Below are positions 25,883 through 35,019 of a stretch of DNA of 64,000 bases, piece after piece. The notes below the pieces were generated by a model. It was given only the letters and a program-made list of their open reading frames with translations. It was not told where the DNA came from and ran no database searches. The number at the start of each line of letters is the position of its first letter. Position 1 is the first letter of the stretch. Made by a program: the position numbers and the translations under genes. Source of the DNA: Lysobacter sp. (GTDB taxonomy: Bacteria; Pseudomonadota; Gammaproteobacteria; Xanthomonadales; Xanthomonadaceae); assembly GCA_008015835.1 (NCBI GenBank), contig SSGH01000014.1, positions 1 through 64,000 on the forward strand. The letters run 5' to 3'.

Positions 25883-26329
25883 ATGTCCACCTCGCCCGAA
25901 CCGATCCGACCGAAATCGTCCGCGTTTTCCCGCTATCTCTTCGTCTTGTTGTTCGGTCTGGTGCTCGGCGCCGTGGCGGCGGTGATGCTGCTCAACGCGT
26001 GGAAGGCGCGCCAGGACCCCTTCCCGGAAAGCCTGATGCATGTGCAGGGCTGGCATATGAAGCAGTTGGGCACGAAAGCCAGCGAGAACCGCTGCGCCGC
26101 CACCGACATCATTCCGCATCTCAAAGCCCTGCGCGTGACCGCCGACGACTTGGAAACCGCCTTCCCCGACGAAAGCGACGACGAACGCTTCCGCAAGCAC
26201 GCCAGCGCGATGCGCGCCACGCTGGACGAGGCGCAGGCCAATCCGCCGATCAACTGCGATGGCGTGAACGCCGCCGCCGCCAAGATCGGCGAGAACTGCA
26301 AAGCCTGCCATCAGGACTTCAAGGGCTGA
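25883..26329 (+). CDS. Membrane-anchored class II cytochrome c (cytochrome c'-like)
   Basis: A 148-residue protein with an N-terminal membrane anchor or uncleaved signal (about residues 18-40), a four-helix-type body, and a single C-terminal heme motif CKACH at 139-143 followed by QDFKG. A heme site at the C-terminal end is the mark of class II cytochromes c. Two further cysteines (71 and 125) are unusual. The physiological partner is unknown. A strong hairpin terminator follows about 40 bp after the stop. Confidence 0.8.
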   Translation: MSTSPEPIRPKSSAFSRYLFVLLFGLVLGAVAAVMLLNAWKARQDPFPESLMHVQGWHMKQLGTKASENRCAATDIIPHLKALRVTADDLETAFPDESDDERFRKHASAMRATLDEAQANPPINCDGVNAAAAKIGENCKACHQDFKG

Positions 26330-26370
26330 ACCTCAAAGTCTGACGCCCCTCGCAGCCCCGCTTCGCGCAT

Positions 26371-26405
26371 CGACGCCGACGGCCTTCGCCGTCGGCGTCG
26401 TCGTT
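26371..26405 (+). terminator. Intrinsic terminator after the cytochrome gene
   Basis: A perfect 13-bp stem (CGACGCCGACGGC and its complement) with CTTC tetraloop, followed by TCGTTTCC. It is the main feature of the 306-bp gene-free interval before the first M35 peptidase gene. Confidence 0.7.
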
Positions 26406-26635
26406 TCCGGACGTCGCGCTCGACCGCGCACGCTCATAGAACCGCGCAGAGCCGCCCCGACGACATGCGTTCGACGAGCGGTGCGCGTCGGAACGCGCGT
26501 CCGAAAACGGCCGGACGTCGCATTTCGTTCGCCGCGGGGCGGCATATCGCGCAGCGGCGTGTATCGACACCGCAGGTTCGCCTACCATCGAGTCGCCCGC
26601 GTTCGCGGGCTCACTCAACTCTCGGGGGCAACCGA

Positions 26636-27739
26636 ATGAAGAAACGTTATATCAGCGCGCTCGCTACGGGCGCGGTACTGAGCGCCGGCATCGCCGCGGC
26701 GCTATCGTCCGCGACCGCCGCGCCCATGCGCAGTCAAGTCAATCCGCTGCGCATCGGCATGATGGCGCTCGGCGATGGCCGAGTCGAAGTGGTCGTGACC
26801 AACACCAGCCGCAAAACCGTCCGCGTGCCGAGCTACGCCTTGCCGTCGGCGACGCTGGATTCCAACCTGTTCGCGATCAATCGCGACGGCGAAGAAGTGC
26901 GCTACGAAGGCGCGATGATCAAACGCGGCGTGCCGGCCGCGGCCGACTTCGCGATCCTACGCCCGGGCCAAAGCCTGCGCACCGTGGTCGATTTGACCGC
27001 CACCTACGACATGTCGAAGGTCGGACAGTACACGGTGGCCTTCGCGTCGCCGCTGCAGTACGGCTCGCTCTCGGGCGGCGCCCGCTTGGTCCAGCCGAAC
27101 GGTATGCCGATGGTCGCGATGAGCGCGCCGATGCGGATGTGGATGGACGTCGGCGCAGAAACGCCGACCGAACGCCTGAAGCGCGCTGCCGCGCAGAAGC
27201 AGGTCGGCCCCACGGCGGTGGTCAACGGCGTGAATTACGTCGGCTGCACTTCGTCGCGCACCACCTCGGCCGGCAGCGCCGTGACCGCGGCGCGCACGTA
27301 TTCCGAGAACGCGAAGGGCTATCTGAACGCCAATAAGACCGGCGCGCGCTACACCACCTGGTTCGGCGCTTACACCTCGTCGCGCTACTCGACCGCCAAG
27401 CAGCATTTCGTCTCGATCGACGCCGCGATGGACCAGAACGCCGGCCAGATCACGATCAACTGCGGCTGCAATCAGAACTACTACGCCTACGTGTACCCGA
27501 CCCAGCCGTACCAGATTTACGTCTGCAACGCGTTCTGGAGCGCGCCGACCACCGGCACCGACTCCAAGGCCGGCACGCTGATCCACGAGATGAGCCACTT
27601 CAACGTGGTCGCGGGCACCGACGACTGGGCCTACGGCCAAAGCGCCGCGAAGAGTCTGGCCACCAGTAACCCGACGCGCGCGCTGGACAACGCCGATAAC
27701 CACGAGTACTTCGCCGAGAACACCCCGGCGCAGAACTGA
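26636..27739 (+). CDS. Secreted M35-family (deuterolysin/peptidyl-Lys) metalloendopeptidase, copy 1
   Basis: A 367-residue secreted zinc protease. The signal peptide is MKKRYISALATGAVLSAGIA with cleavage near residue 29. A beta-rich pro-domain (NPLRIGMMALGDGRVEVVVTNTSRKTVRVP) precedes the catalytic domain, which has the aspzincin motif HEMSH at 317-321 and the third ligand Asp in GTDD at 327-330; the C terminus DNADNHEYFAENTP is typical of peptidyl-Lys metallopeptidases. ATG at 26636 is chosen for the signal peptide; the frame is open further left without protein character. A homologous gene follows at 28021. Confidence 0.93.
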   Translation: MKKRYISALATGAVLSAGIAAALSSATAAPMRSQVNPLRIGMMALGDGRVEVVVTNTSRKTVRVPSYALPSATLDSNLFAINRDGEEVRYEGAMIKRGVPAAADFAILRPGQSLRTVVDLTATYDMSKVGQYTVAFASPLQYGSLSGGARLVQPNGMPMVAMSAPMRMWMDVGAETPTERLKRAAAQKQVGPTAVVNGVNYVGCTSSRTTSAGSAVTAARTYSENAKGYLNANKTGARYTTWFGAYTSSRYSTAKQHFVSIDAAMDQNAGQITINCGCNQNYYAYVYPTQPYQIYVCNAFWSAPTTGTDSKAGTLIHEMSHFNVVAGTDDWAYGQSAAKSLATSNPTRALDNADNHEYFAENTPAQN

Positions 27740-27794
27740 GGCTCGAGCTGTTCTGAGGCTTTCGGCGGAATCGCATTCGCCGCAGGGTTTTATC

Positions 27795-27825
27795 GCATGG
27801 CCCGCTTCGGCGGGCCATGCTTTCT
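27795..27825 (+). terminator. Intrinsic terminator between the two M35 genes
   Basis: A perfect 11-bp stem GCATGGCCCGC / GCGGGCCATGC with TTCG tetraloop, followed by TTTCTC. It indicates that the two peptidase genes are transcribed separately. Confidence 0.8.
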
Positions 27826-28020
27826 CCCGGGGCCGGAGAGCGTCGAGGCTGCGCTCCGCTGTAGCGCGCCGGGGCATCGGCGCTCCGCTTCGCGATAAGC
27901 ATTCCCGCCTCCGGCCGGTACGCACATGCCCGACCCGGCCTCGACCTGGTAGGATCGGCGCGTGAATTCGTCGTGAATTCGATCGAGCCCGGCCCTCCTC
28001 CGTCCGGGCGGGAGAACCCC

Positions 28021-29214
28021 ATGCGCCAGACTTCTTCGCGTCCTCTGCACCGTGTCCTCGCCTCGGCCGCGATAGCCGGCTCCGCCGCGCTCATCGCCAC
28101 GATCGTCGGCGCATCCGCCGATGTCGACGCAGCACCGCTGCTGAAGCGGTTCTACGAAACGAACTTCGCCGCGCCTCGCGCGAATCTCGCCAAATCCAAC
28201 CCGCTGCGCGTGGGCCTTTACGCGCTGGGCGACGGTCGAGTCGAAGTAGTGCTCACCAACACCAGCCGCAAAGCCATCCGTATCCCGTACTGGCAATTGC
28301 CCTCGGCGGTGAACGAATCCAACGTCTTCCGCGTCAGCCGCGACGGCCAGCCGGTGCGCTTCGACGGCGCCATGGTCAAGCGCGCCGTGCCCGATGCGGA
28401 AAGCTTCGAGATTCTATGGCCGGGCCGCAGCTATCGCAGCGTCGTCGATCTATCGACCGCCTACGACATGACCGCTGGCGGTCTGTACACGGTGGCGTTC
28501 GAGTCGCCGCTGCAGTTCGCCTCGCTGACCGGTCGCGAGCGTCTGCAGCAGGCCAACGGCGCACCGATGGCCGCGAAGAGCGCGCCGATCCAGATGCGCG
28601 CCGTTGCGGCGGTCACGCCCACGGGCGGCCGCCCGCGGCCGCCGGTCTACGCCTCGAGACGCGGCAACTCCAACACCGCGTTCGGTCTGAACCTCTCCTA
28701 TGTCGGCTGCACGGCCGATCGCCAAGACCAACTCGGCAACGCCGTCATCGCCGCGCGCCAATACGCCGAAAACGCCAAGGGCTATCTCAACAGCGCCGCC
28801 GCGGGCCCGCGGTACACCTCGTGGTTCGGCGCGTACAACTCGTCGCGCTACGCCACCGTGCAGCAGCATTTCGTGAACATCGACGCCGCGATGGATCAGA
28901 ACAACGGCCAGCTCACGCTCAACTGCAATTGCACGCACGTGCCCAGTCCCAGTACGACCTACGCCTATGTGTTCCCGTCGGAGCACTACCAGATCTATCT
29001 CTGCGGGCAGTTCTGGGCCACGTCGCTGTTGGGCACGGATTCGAAGGCCGGCACGCTGATCCACGAGATGAGCCACTTCAATATCGTGGCCGGCACCGAC
29101 GACCACGTGTACGGGCAATCGGGCGCGAATAACCTGGCGAATACCGATCCGAGCTTGGCGGTGGACAACGCCGATAACCACGAATATTTCGCGGAAAACA
29201 CCCCGTTCCAGAAC
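28021..29214 (+). CDS. Secreted M35-family metalloendopeptidase, copy 2
   Basis: A 398-residue paralogue of the preceding protease with the same order: signal peptide (MRQTSSRPLHRVLASAAIAG..., cleavage near residue 38), pro-domain starting SNPLRVGLYALGDGRVEVVL, a Pro/Arg-rich linker near residues 200-220, and a catalytic domain with HEMSH at 348-352 and GTDD. The two proteins share long stretches in both pro- and catalytic domains, so they arose by tandem duplication; the linker differs most. The start at 28021 is supported by the signal peptide. The stop is followed by a TTCG-loop hairpin. Confidence 0.92.
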
Positions 29215-29244
29215 TGATCGCGCCCCACGCGAAAGACGCTCCGC

Positions 29245-29266
29245 ACGGCCCGCTTCGGCGGGCCGT
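29245..29266 (+). terminator. Hairpin after second M35 gene
   Basis: A perfect 9-bp stem ACGGCCCGC / GCGGGCCGT with TTCG tetraloop, about 30 bp after the peptidase stop. There is no T-run, so the terminator call is less certain than that for copy 1; the stem core is the same as in the copy-1 terminator. Confidence 0.55.
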
Positions 29267-29268
29267 CG

Positions 29269-29324
29269 CGTCGATGGCGATCCGTCGATAACGATCCGTC
29301 GATGGAATTCCGTCGATAGCGCAC
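29269..29324. repeat. Four 14-bp tandem repeats
   Basis: Four adjacent units with consensus CGTCGATRGCGATC (CGTCGATGGCGATC, CGTCGATAACGATC, CGTCGATGGAATTC, CGTCGATAGCGCAC) directly after the hairpin. No gene overlaps them. Confidence 0.8.
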
Positions 29325-29447
29325 TTGGAGCACGAGCGTCGCGCGCGGAACCTGCGCCGCCCGCCGCCCCACCGATGGCCTATGCGCCCGCGACGCCGGG
29401 CATGCCATCATGCGCGCGCAGATCGTTCTGCGCGTACGTCGGATGCC

Positions 29448-29948
29448 ATGGATAACCAAACGCTGCTGTTCATTTTCGCCGCGATCCTGATCGTGGTCGG
29501 CCTGCTCGGCACCATCCTCCCCGCCCTGCCCGGTCTGCCGCTGGTCTTCGGCGGCATGCTGTTGGCCGCGTGGGCCGACGATTTCCAGCGGATCGGCGTG
29601 TGGGTGCTGATTTTGCTCGGCGCATTGACCCTGCTGTCGTTCGTGGTCGATCTGATGGCCTCGGCGATGGGCGCGAAGAAAGTCGGCGCCAGCCGCCTGG
29701 CGATACTCGGCGCGATGATCGGCATGGTCGTGGGGCTGTTCATGGGCCTCGTCGGCGTGTTCGTCGCGCCCTTCATCGGCGCCGCGATCGGCGAATTGCT
29801 CCACCAGCGCAAACTCGATCGCGCGGGCGTCGGCCAAGCCGCGAAAGTCGGGCTCGGCACCTGGCTCGGCATCGTGGTCGGCGTCGTGCTCAAACTCGCC
29901 TTAGCGTTCACCATGCTGGGCGTGTTCCTGGTCGCGTGGTATTTCTGA
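29448..29948 (+). CDS. DUF456 family membrane protein
   Basis: A 166-residue integral membrane protein with four to five glycine-rich hydrophobic helices. The pattern VVGLLGTILPALPGLPLVFGG near the N terminus and the glycine-rich GAMIGMVVGLFMGLVGVFVAPFIGAAIGEL identify DUF456. Function is unknown. ATG at 29448 (MDNQTLLF) is the natural start; upstream codons are arginine-rich. The next gene, an MscS channel, begins 1 bp after its stop. Confidence 0.88.
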   Translation: MDNQTLLFIFAAILIVVGLLGTILPALPGLPLVFGGMLLAAWADDFQRIGVWVLILLGALTLLSFVVDLMASAMGAKKVGASRLAILGAMIGMVVGLFMGLVGVFVAPFIGAAIGELLHQRKLDRAGVGQAAKVGLGTWLGIVVGVVLKLALAFTMLGVFLVAWYF

Positions 29949-29949
29949 G

Positions 29950-31158
29950 ATGACGTTGCGCATGTGGGCGTTGATCGCGCTGTTGTGCTGGGCGCCGATG
30001 CGGGCCTCCGACGCGTTCGCGGCGTCCATCGCCGACGCCTTCGTCGGCGAGACCGCGACCGCGGCGCTTGCCGCACCCGCGCTCGCGACGACCCCGCCCG
30101 CGACATCGCCCCAAGCTGAAAATGCGCCTCCCGCACCGACCGCGCCCGCCGACGCCGAAGCGCGCTGCGCCGCGAGCCACGTAGCGGATTGCTTGGAGGC
30201 GGTCTACGCCACCGCGCGACAGGCCGGACTGAATCTGCTGCGCAAGATTCCGCTGTTGATTCTGGCGATGCTGGTGATGCTGATCGCGCACTGGACTTCG
30301 CGTTTCGTCGCCAATCGCCTGCATCTGCTCAATATCCGTTCCGACAACCCGTACATGAGCGGCTTGGTGAAGACGATCGTGCGCACCGCGATCCTCTTGA
30401 TCGGCATCCTGATCTCGCTCGATCTGCTCGGCATGACCTCGGTGGTCGGCGCGGTGCTCGGCTCCGCGGGCGTGGTCGGCTTGGTGTTGGGTTTCGCGTT
30501 CCGCGACATCGCCGAGAACTACATCGCCGGCATTCTGCTCAGCGTGCGGCGCTCGTTCGAACCCGGCGATACGGTCAGCATCGACGGACGCGAAGGCAAA
30601 GTGATTTCGGTGAATTCGCGCGCGACGGTGCTGATGACCTTCGACGGCAATCAACTGCAGATTCCGAACAGCGTCGTGTTCAAATCGGTGATTCTGAACT
30701 ACAGCCGCAATCCGAAGCGGCGCTTCGAGTTCACCACCGTTATCGACGGCTCGCAATCGATTCGTCGCTCGGGCGCGGCCGGGCTCGCGGCGATCGCGCG
30801 CATCGACGGCGTGCTCGACGATCCCGCGCCCTCGTGGCTGGTGGTCGAAAACGGCGCGAGCGGCATCGTGCTCAAGTTCTACGGTTGGATCGATCAACGC
30901 GAAAGCGATTTGGGCAAAACGCGCAGCGAGGCGATCCGGCAGACGAAAAGCGCCTTCGCGCGCGAAGGCATTGAGGCGCCGCGCACGGTCTATCACATCG
31001 CGCGGCTGCCCGACGACCGCGACAACGCGACGACCGAAACCGACACCAACGGCGTCGGCGACACCTCGGTCAATCGCGAAATCGACGCGCAAGTCGCCGC
31101 CGCGCGCGCGGATGCGACCGGTCAGAATCTGCTGCAAACGAACAAAACCTCGAAGTGA
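29950..31158 (+). CDS. MscS family small-conductance mechanosensitive channel
   Basis: A 402-residue channel that would release solutes on osmotic downshift. It has a signal-like N terminus, a Pro/Ala-rich low-complexity segment (about 40-70) and Cys-containing loop, three membrane helices, the pore helix LGSAGVVGLVLGFAFRDIAENYIAG at about 175-199, and the beta-domain FEPGDTVSIDGREGKVISVNSRATVL. The N-terminal periplasmic extension of about 80 residues is longer than in E. coli MscS. It follows DUF456 with a 1-bp gap, so the pair is probably one operon. Confidence 0.93.
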   Translation: MTLRMWALIALLCWAPMRASDAFAASIADAFVGETATAALAAPALATTPPATSPQAENAPPAPTAPADAEARCAASHVADCLEAVYATARQAGLNLLRKIPLLILAMLVMLIAHWTSRFVANRLHLLNIRSDNPYMSGLVKTIVRTAILLIGILISLDLLGMTSVVGAVLGSAGVVGLVLGFAFRDIAENYIAGILLSVRRSFEPGDTVSIDGREGKVISVNSRATVLMTFDGNQLQIPNSVVFKSVILNYSRNPKRRFEFTTVIDGSQSIRRSGAAGLAAIARIDGVLDDPAPSWLVVENGASGIVLKFYGWIDQRESDLGKTRSEAIRQTKSAFAREGIEAPRTVYHIARLPDDRDNATTETDTNGVGDTSVNREIDAQVAAARADATGQNLLQTNKTSK

Positions 31159-31249
31159 TCGAGCGCAGGGGCGACGCCTCGCGGATGCGTTGATCCGCTT
31201 GTCGTTTGCGGGGATCATGCGCATTCCGAATCTTCGATAGAGTCGCACG

Positions 31250-31741
31250 ATGCGTTCGTTCTCTCGTCTCGCCCCGGTCGCGCTGTGCGCATTCGCCCTC
31301 TTCGTCGGCCACGCCACGGCCGGCCCGCGCCAAGCCGCCGCGAACGGACTGGACGCCGCCGCGAAAGCCAAACTCGTCGGACGGCATCGATTGACCCTTC
31401 AATGGATCGGCTGGAGCGATCTCAGCGCCGCCGGCGCATTGACGGTAGAGGATCGCGGCGGCGAACTGCGCGTCAGCGGCGAACAGATCGGCCGCGGCGA
31501 CAGCGAGGGCGACTTCGTGCGCGTGTCGGGCAAGATCGTCTCCGCCGCGAACGACGGCTTCGTCTTCGAGGGCAAGATCGTCACCCGCGTGAGCCACATC
31601 GCGGGCGGCGCCGAATGCGAACGCGACGGCCGCTTCACCTTCAAGACCAAAGGCGGCCGCAAATACTGGCGTCTGCAGGAAATGGACAATCCGTGCGATA
31701 GCGCGACGGATTATGTGGATATCTATTTTCGCGGGATTTGA
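31250..31741 (+). CDS. Secreted hypothetical protein
   Basis: A 163-residue protein with a clear Sec signal peptide (MRSFSRLAPVALCAFALFVGHATAG, cleavage near residue 24). The mature part is beta-rich with GRHRLTLQWIGWSD, GDFVRVSGKIVSA, GKIVTRVSHI and a final CDSATDYVDIYF; it contains two cysteines that could form a disulfide. I do not recognise the family. It lies downstream of mscS with a 91-bp gap and is followed by a palindromic repeat. Confidence 0.75.
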   Translation: MRSFSRLAPVALCAFALFVGHATAGPRQAAANGLDAAAKAKLVGRHRLTLQWIGWSDLSAAGALTVEDRGGELRVSGEQIGRGDSEGDFVRVSGKIVSAANDGFVFEGKIVTRVSHIAGGAECERDGRFTFKTKGGRKYWRLQEMDNPCDSATDYVDIYFRGI

Positions 31742-31761
31742 CGAACCGAAGTGACTCGGTT

Positions 31762-31840
31762 CGTCATTCCGGCGAACGCCGGAACCCAGCTTTTGACGCG
31801 GCTTCTCAACGCTGGATCCCGGCGTTCGCCGGGATGACGG
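31762..31840. repeat. Inverted REP-type repeat pair
   Basis: Two copies of a common xanthomonad/neisserial-type palindromic unit (CGTCATTCCGGCGAACGCCG..., and its inverted partner ending GCCGGGATGACGG) face each other across about 22 bp. Each arm is itself palindromic (CCGGCGAACGCCGG). It sits between the convergent secreted-protein and fumarase genes. Confidence 0.85.
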
Positions 31841-31898
31841 CTGAAAAAGAAAGCGCAAGCATTTCGAGACAGGTTTCTGCGAGAGCAGATAACCGCGC

Positions 31899-33449
31899 TT
31901 ACGCCACCACCACCGGAATCTTCCCGATCGTGCCGCTCGCGATCCGCGCCTGCCACTCGCGCGGGCCGGTGGTGTGGACCGATTCGCCGGTGGAATCGAC
32001 GGCAACGGTGACGGGCATGTCCTGCACTTCGAATTCGTAGATCGCTTCCATGCCGAGGTCGGCGAAACCGACGACCTTCGCGGCCTTGATCGCTTTCGAC
32101 ACGAGGTACGCGGCGCCGCCGACGGCCATCAGATACACGGAGCGGTGCTTCTTGATCGCCTCGATCGCGACGGGGCCGCGTTCGGCCTTGCCGACCATGC
32201 CCATCAGGCCGGTCTGCGCCAGCACCTGCTCGGTGAATTTGTCCATGCGCGTGGCGGTGGTGGGGCCGGCGGGGCCGACCACTTCGTCGCGGACCGGATC
32301 GACCGGGCCGACGTAGTAGATGAACTTGCCGCGCAGATCGACCGGCAACGCTTCGCCCTTGTTGAGCATATCGACCATGCGCTTGTGCGCGGCGTCGCGG
32401 CCGGTCAACAACTTCCCGTTGAGCAACAGCACTTCACCGGGTTTCCACGACGCGACCTCGTCCTGCGTCACCGTGTCCAGATTCACGCGACGGCCTTTGG
32501 ACGCGTCGTAAGTCAGCGTCGGCCAATCTTCGAGCGACGGCGGATCGAGCATCACCGGGCCGCTGCCGTCCAGCGTGAAATGCGCGTGACGCGTGGCCGC
32601 GCAGTTCGGAATCATCGCGATCGGCAGGTTCGCGGCGTGTGTTGGGTAATCCTTGATCTTGATGTCGAGCACGGTGGTCAAGCCGCCGAGGCCCTGCGCA
32701 CCGATGCCGAGCGCATTGACCTTCTCGTACAACTCCAGGCGCAGTTCTTCAGCGCGATTCGACGCACCGCGCGCCTGAAGTTCGGTGATATCGATGGGTT
32801 CCATCAACGCTTCTTTCGCCAGCAGCATCGCCTTTTCGGCCGTGCCGCCGATGCCGATGCCGAGCATGCCCGGCGGGCACCAGCCGGCGCCCATCGTCGG
32901 CACGGTCTTCAGCACCCAATCGACGATGGAATCGGACGGGTTGAGCATCGCGAACTTCGACTTGGCTTCGGAGCCGCCGCCTTTCGCGGCGACGATCACC
33001 TCGACCGTATTGCCCGGCACGATCTTCACGTTGACCACCGCGGGCGTGTTGTCTTTGGTGTTCGTGCGTTTGCCGGCCGGGTCGGCCAGCACGCTGGCGC
33101 GCAGTTTGTTGTCCGGGTGGTTGTAGGCGCGACGCACGCCTTCGTTGGCCATGTCTTCCAGGCCCATCGTGGCGTCGTCCCAGCGCACGTCCATGCCGAC
33201 GTCGAGGAACACGGTGACGATGCCGGTGTCCTGGCAGATCGGGCGATGGCCTTCGGCGCACATGCGCGAATTGATCAGGATCTGCGCGATGGCGTCTTTC
33301 GCCGCGGCGCTTTCCTCGCGCTCGTAGGCGGCGGCGAGGTTCTTGATGTAGTCGACCGGGTGGTAGTAGCTGATGTACTGCAGCGCGTCGGCGATGGATT
33401 GGATCAGGTCGTCCTGTCGGATCGACACCGGGCGGCGCTCGGCGGGCAT
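31899..33449 (-). CDS. Class I (iron-sulfur) fumarate hydratase
   Basis: Fumarase catalyses fumarate to malate in the TCA cycle; the class I form uses an oxygen-sensitive [4Fe-4S] cluster. The 516-residue product fuses the alpha and beta domains; cluster ligands are likely Cys72 (RPICQDTG), Cys191 (GWCPPGMLGIG) and Cys283 (PNCAATRHAHF). The beta domain has GPTTATRMDKF and YLMAVGGAAYLVSKAIK. The start at 33449 (MPAERRPVSIRQDD) is chosen because the frame upstream, which runs into the divergent SRPBCC gene, has no protein character. It is divergent from that gene across 156 bp. Confidence 0.94.
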   Translation of the reverse strand: MPAERRPVSIRQDDLIQSIADALQYISYYHPVDYIKNLAAAYEREESAAAKDAIAQILINSRMCAEGHRPICQDTGIVTVFLDVGMDVRWDDATMGLEDMANEGVRRAYNHPDNKLRASVLADPAGKRTNTKDNTPAVVNVKIVPGNTVEVIVAAKGGGSEAKSKFAMLNPSDSIVDWVLKTVPTMGAGWCPPGMLGIGIGGTAEKAMLLAKEALMEPIDITELQARGASNRAEELRLELYEKVNALGIGAQGLGGLTTVLDIKIKDYPTHAANLPIAMIPNCAATRHAHFTLDGSGPVMLDPPSLEDWPTLTYDASKGRRVNLDTVTQDEVASWKPGEVLLLNGKLLTGRDAAHKRMVDMLNKGEALPVDLRGKFIYYVGPVDPVRDEVVGPAGPTTATRMDKFTEQVLAQTGLMGMVGKAERGPVAIEAIKKHRSVYLMAVGGAAYLVSKAIKAAKVVGFADLGMEAIYEFEVQDMPVTVAVDSTGESVHTTGPREWQARIASGTIGKIPVVVA

Positions 33450-33605
33450 GGCGGAGGTGTGGGCAGCGGACACGGTCGGCTTCGTCGTGGGAGTGCGGAA
33501 CCGCGATTTTACCGCGCGCCGGCTGTCGGAATCGCTCTTGCGCGGCCCGCCAACCCGCGCAGAATGCCCGGACACCGACCACTTCGACCAAGGGGAGATG
33601 CGGCC

Positions 33606-34133
33606 ATGCTGAAGAAAATCCTGCTCGTCCTGGTGCTCGCGATCGCAGGCGTGCTGATCTACGCCGCGACCAAGCCCGACAGCTTCCAGGTCCAGCGCTC
33701 CGCGACCGTCGCTGCGCCGCCCGAAAAGGTCTTCGCCCTGATCGACGATTTCCACCGCTGGGGCGAATGGTCGCCGTGGGAAAAGCTCGACCCGGCCATG
33801 AAACGCAGCTTCGGCGGCCCCGACCGTGGCGTCGGTGCGACCTATGCCTGGGAGGGCAACAGCGATGTCGGCAAGGGCCGGATGGAGATCGTCGAGTCGA
33901 ACGCGCCGGGCAAGCTCACGATCAAGCTGGACTTCATCGAACCGTTCGAATCCGGCAACACCACCGAGTTCGTGTTGACGCCGAAGGACGGCGGTACCGA
34001 AGTCACCTGGACGATGCGCGGCCCCAGCCCGTACATGACCAAGCTGATGGACACGGTCATGAGCATGGACCGCATGATCGGCCGCGATTTCGAGACCGGC
34101 CTCGCCAATATGAAGGCGGTCGCCGAGCGCTGA
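33606..34133 (+). CDS. SRPBCC (START/polyketide-cyclase-like) membrane-anchored protein
   Basis: A 175-residue protein with an N-terminal membrane anchor (MLKKILLVLVLAIAGVLIYAA) and an SRPBCC-fold domain: VQRSATVAAPPEKVFALIDDFHRWGEWSPWEKLDP at about 29-63, then YAWEGNSDVGKGRMEI and the C-terminal GLANMKAVAE helix. The fold binds hydrophobic ligands; the ligand here is unknown. RBS-like GGGGAG precedes the start. Confidence 0.88.
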   Translation: MLKKILLVLVLAIAGVLIYAATKPDSFQVQRSATVAAPPEKVFALIDDFHRWGEWSPWEKLDPAMKRSFGGPDRGVGATYAWEGNSDVGKGRMEIVESNAPGKLTIKLDFIEPFESGNTTEFVLTPKDGGTEVTWTMRGPSPYMTKLMDTVMSMDRMIGRDFETGLANMKAVAER

Positions 34134-34342
34134 AGCCTCCGCCGCGCCCTCGCCGCACTCCGCACGACCTCCGCGTCGCCTTCGCGGCGCATTTCGCACG
34201 GACGACTCGCTCGGGGGTCTGGCGCGGGAGCGGTTCGCCGATCGGCGGGCGCAACGCAACATGCGGCTCGACTGATCGGGATCAGCATATCGATTCGTGT
34301 TGCGGCGCAGCATTCCGGGTACCCCAGTCCCGGAGCTTCGCC

Positions 34343-34891
34343 ATGAACGACGTTTCGCCCCTCCCCGTCGTCGAGGGTTTCCTGCCTTATGCGATGGAAA
34401 CCCTTTCGGACGGCCGCCAGGTCCTGATCCGCCCGATGAACCCGGGCGACGCCGACGCCGAGCGCGTCTTCATCGAGGCCCTGTCGCCGCAGTCGCGCCG
34501 CTACCGTTTCCAGGAACAGATGACCGAAGCCAGCCCGGAATTGGTGGAGCGGCTGGTGAACGTGGATCACGTCAACGACGAGGCCTTCGTCGCCCTGGGC
34601 GATATCGACGGCGAAGAACGGATCGTCGGCGTGTCGCGCTATGCGGTCGGCACCGACCCGCGGCAATGCGAGATCGCGGTGACCGTGCTGGATGCGTGGC
34701 AAGGCCACGGCCTGGGCACGGCCTTGATGCGTCGGTTGATCGATGTCGCGCGCGAACGCGGGATCGAACGCATGATCTCGCTGGATTTCGCCGAAAACCG
34801 CGAAATGGCGCATCTGGCGCATCATCTGGGGTTCGTGACCGAGCCCGACCAGGACGATCGCACCCAGGTGATCCACCGCCTCGCGCTGTGA
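34343..34891 (+). CDS. GNAT family N-acetyltransferase
   Basis: A 182-residue acetyltransferase. The domain starts at about residue 24 with GRQVLIRPMNPGDADAERVFIEALSPQSRRYRF, resembling the Pat/AcuA-type GNAT modules seen at the end of protein acetyltransferases, and has the acetyl-CoA loop AWQGHGLGTALMRRLI and the tail ENREMAHLAHHLGF. A single-domain protein; target not predictable. The start at 34343 follows GGAGC spaced 6 bp away. The 209 bp upstream hold no gene. Confidence 0.88.
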   Translation: MNDVSPLPVVEGFLPYAMETLSDGRQVLIRPMNPGDADAERVFIEALSPQSRRYRFQEQMTEASPELVERLVNVDHVNDEAFVALGDIDGEERIVGVSRYAVGTDPRQCEIAVTVLDAWQGHGLGTALMRRLIDVARERGIERMISLDFAENREMAHLAHHLGFVTEPDQDDRTQVIHRLAL

Positions 34892-34983
34892 CCTCTGCGC
34901 TGTGACCTCTGCGCCGGCCCGCGACGACGTCTCGGGCCGGTCGCGTTTGTTCCGCATCAAAAAAACGGCTCGGGGCCGTCCGT

Positions 34984-34989
34984 TACAAT
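34984..34989 (+). promoter_or_regulatory. Possible -10 box of the ferredoxin reductase gene
   Basis: TACAAT, one base from the TATAAT consensus, lies 30 bp upstream of the fpr start in an otherwise GC-rich stretch. No good -35 is visible at the right spacing, so the call is tentative. Confidence 0.3.
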
Positions 34990-35019
34990 TCGCAGGCCCC
35001 TCTTCCGATACCCGAACGC

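Noticed and set aside
31974..33605. A long plus-strand open frame antisense to fumarase running into the SRPBCC gene
   Set aside because: Only the part from 33606 has a protein-like sequence with a start and membrane anchor; the rest is the complement of the fumarase gene.
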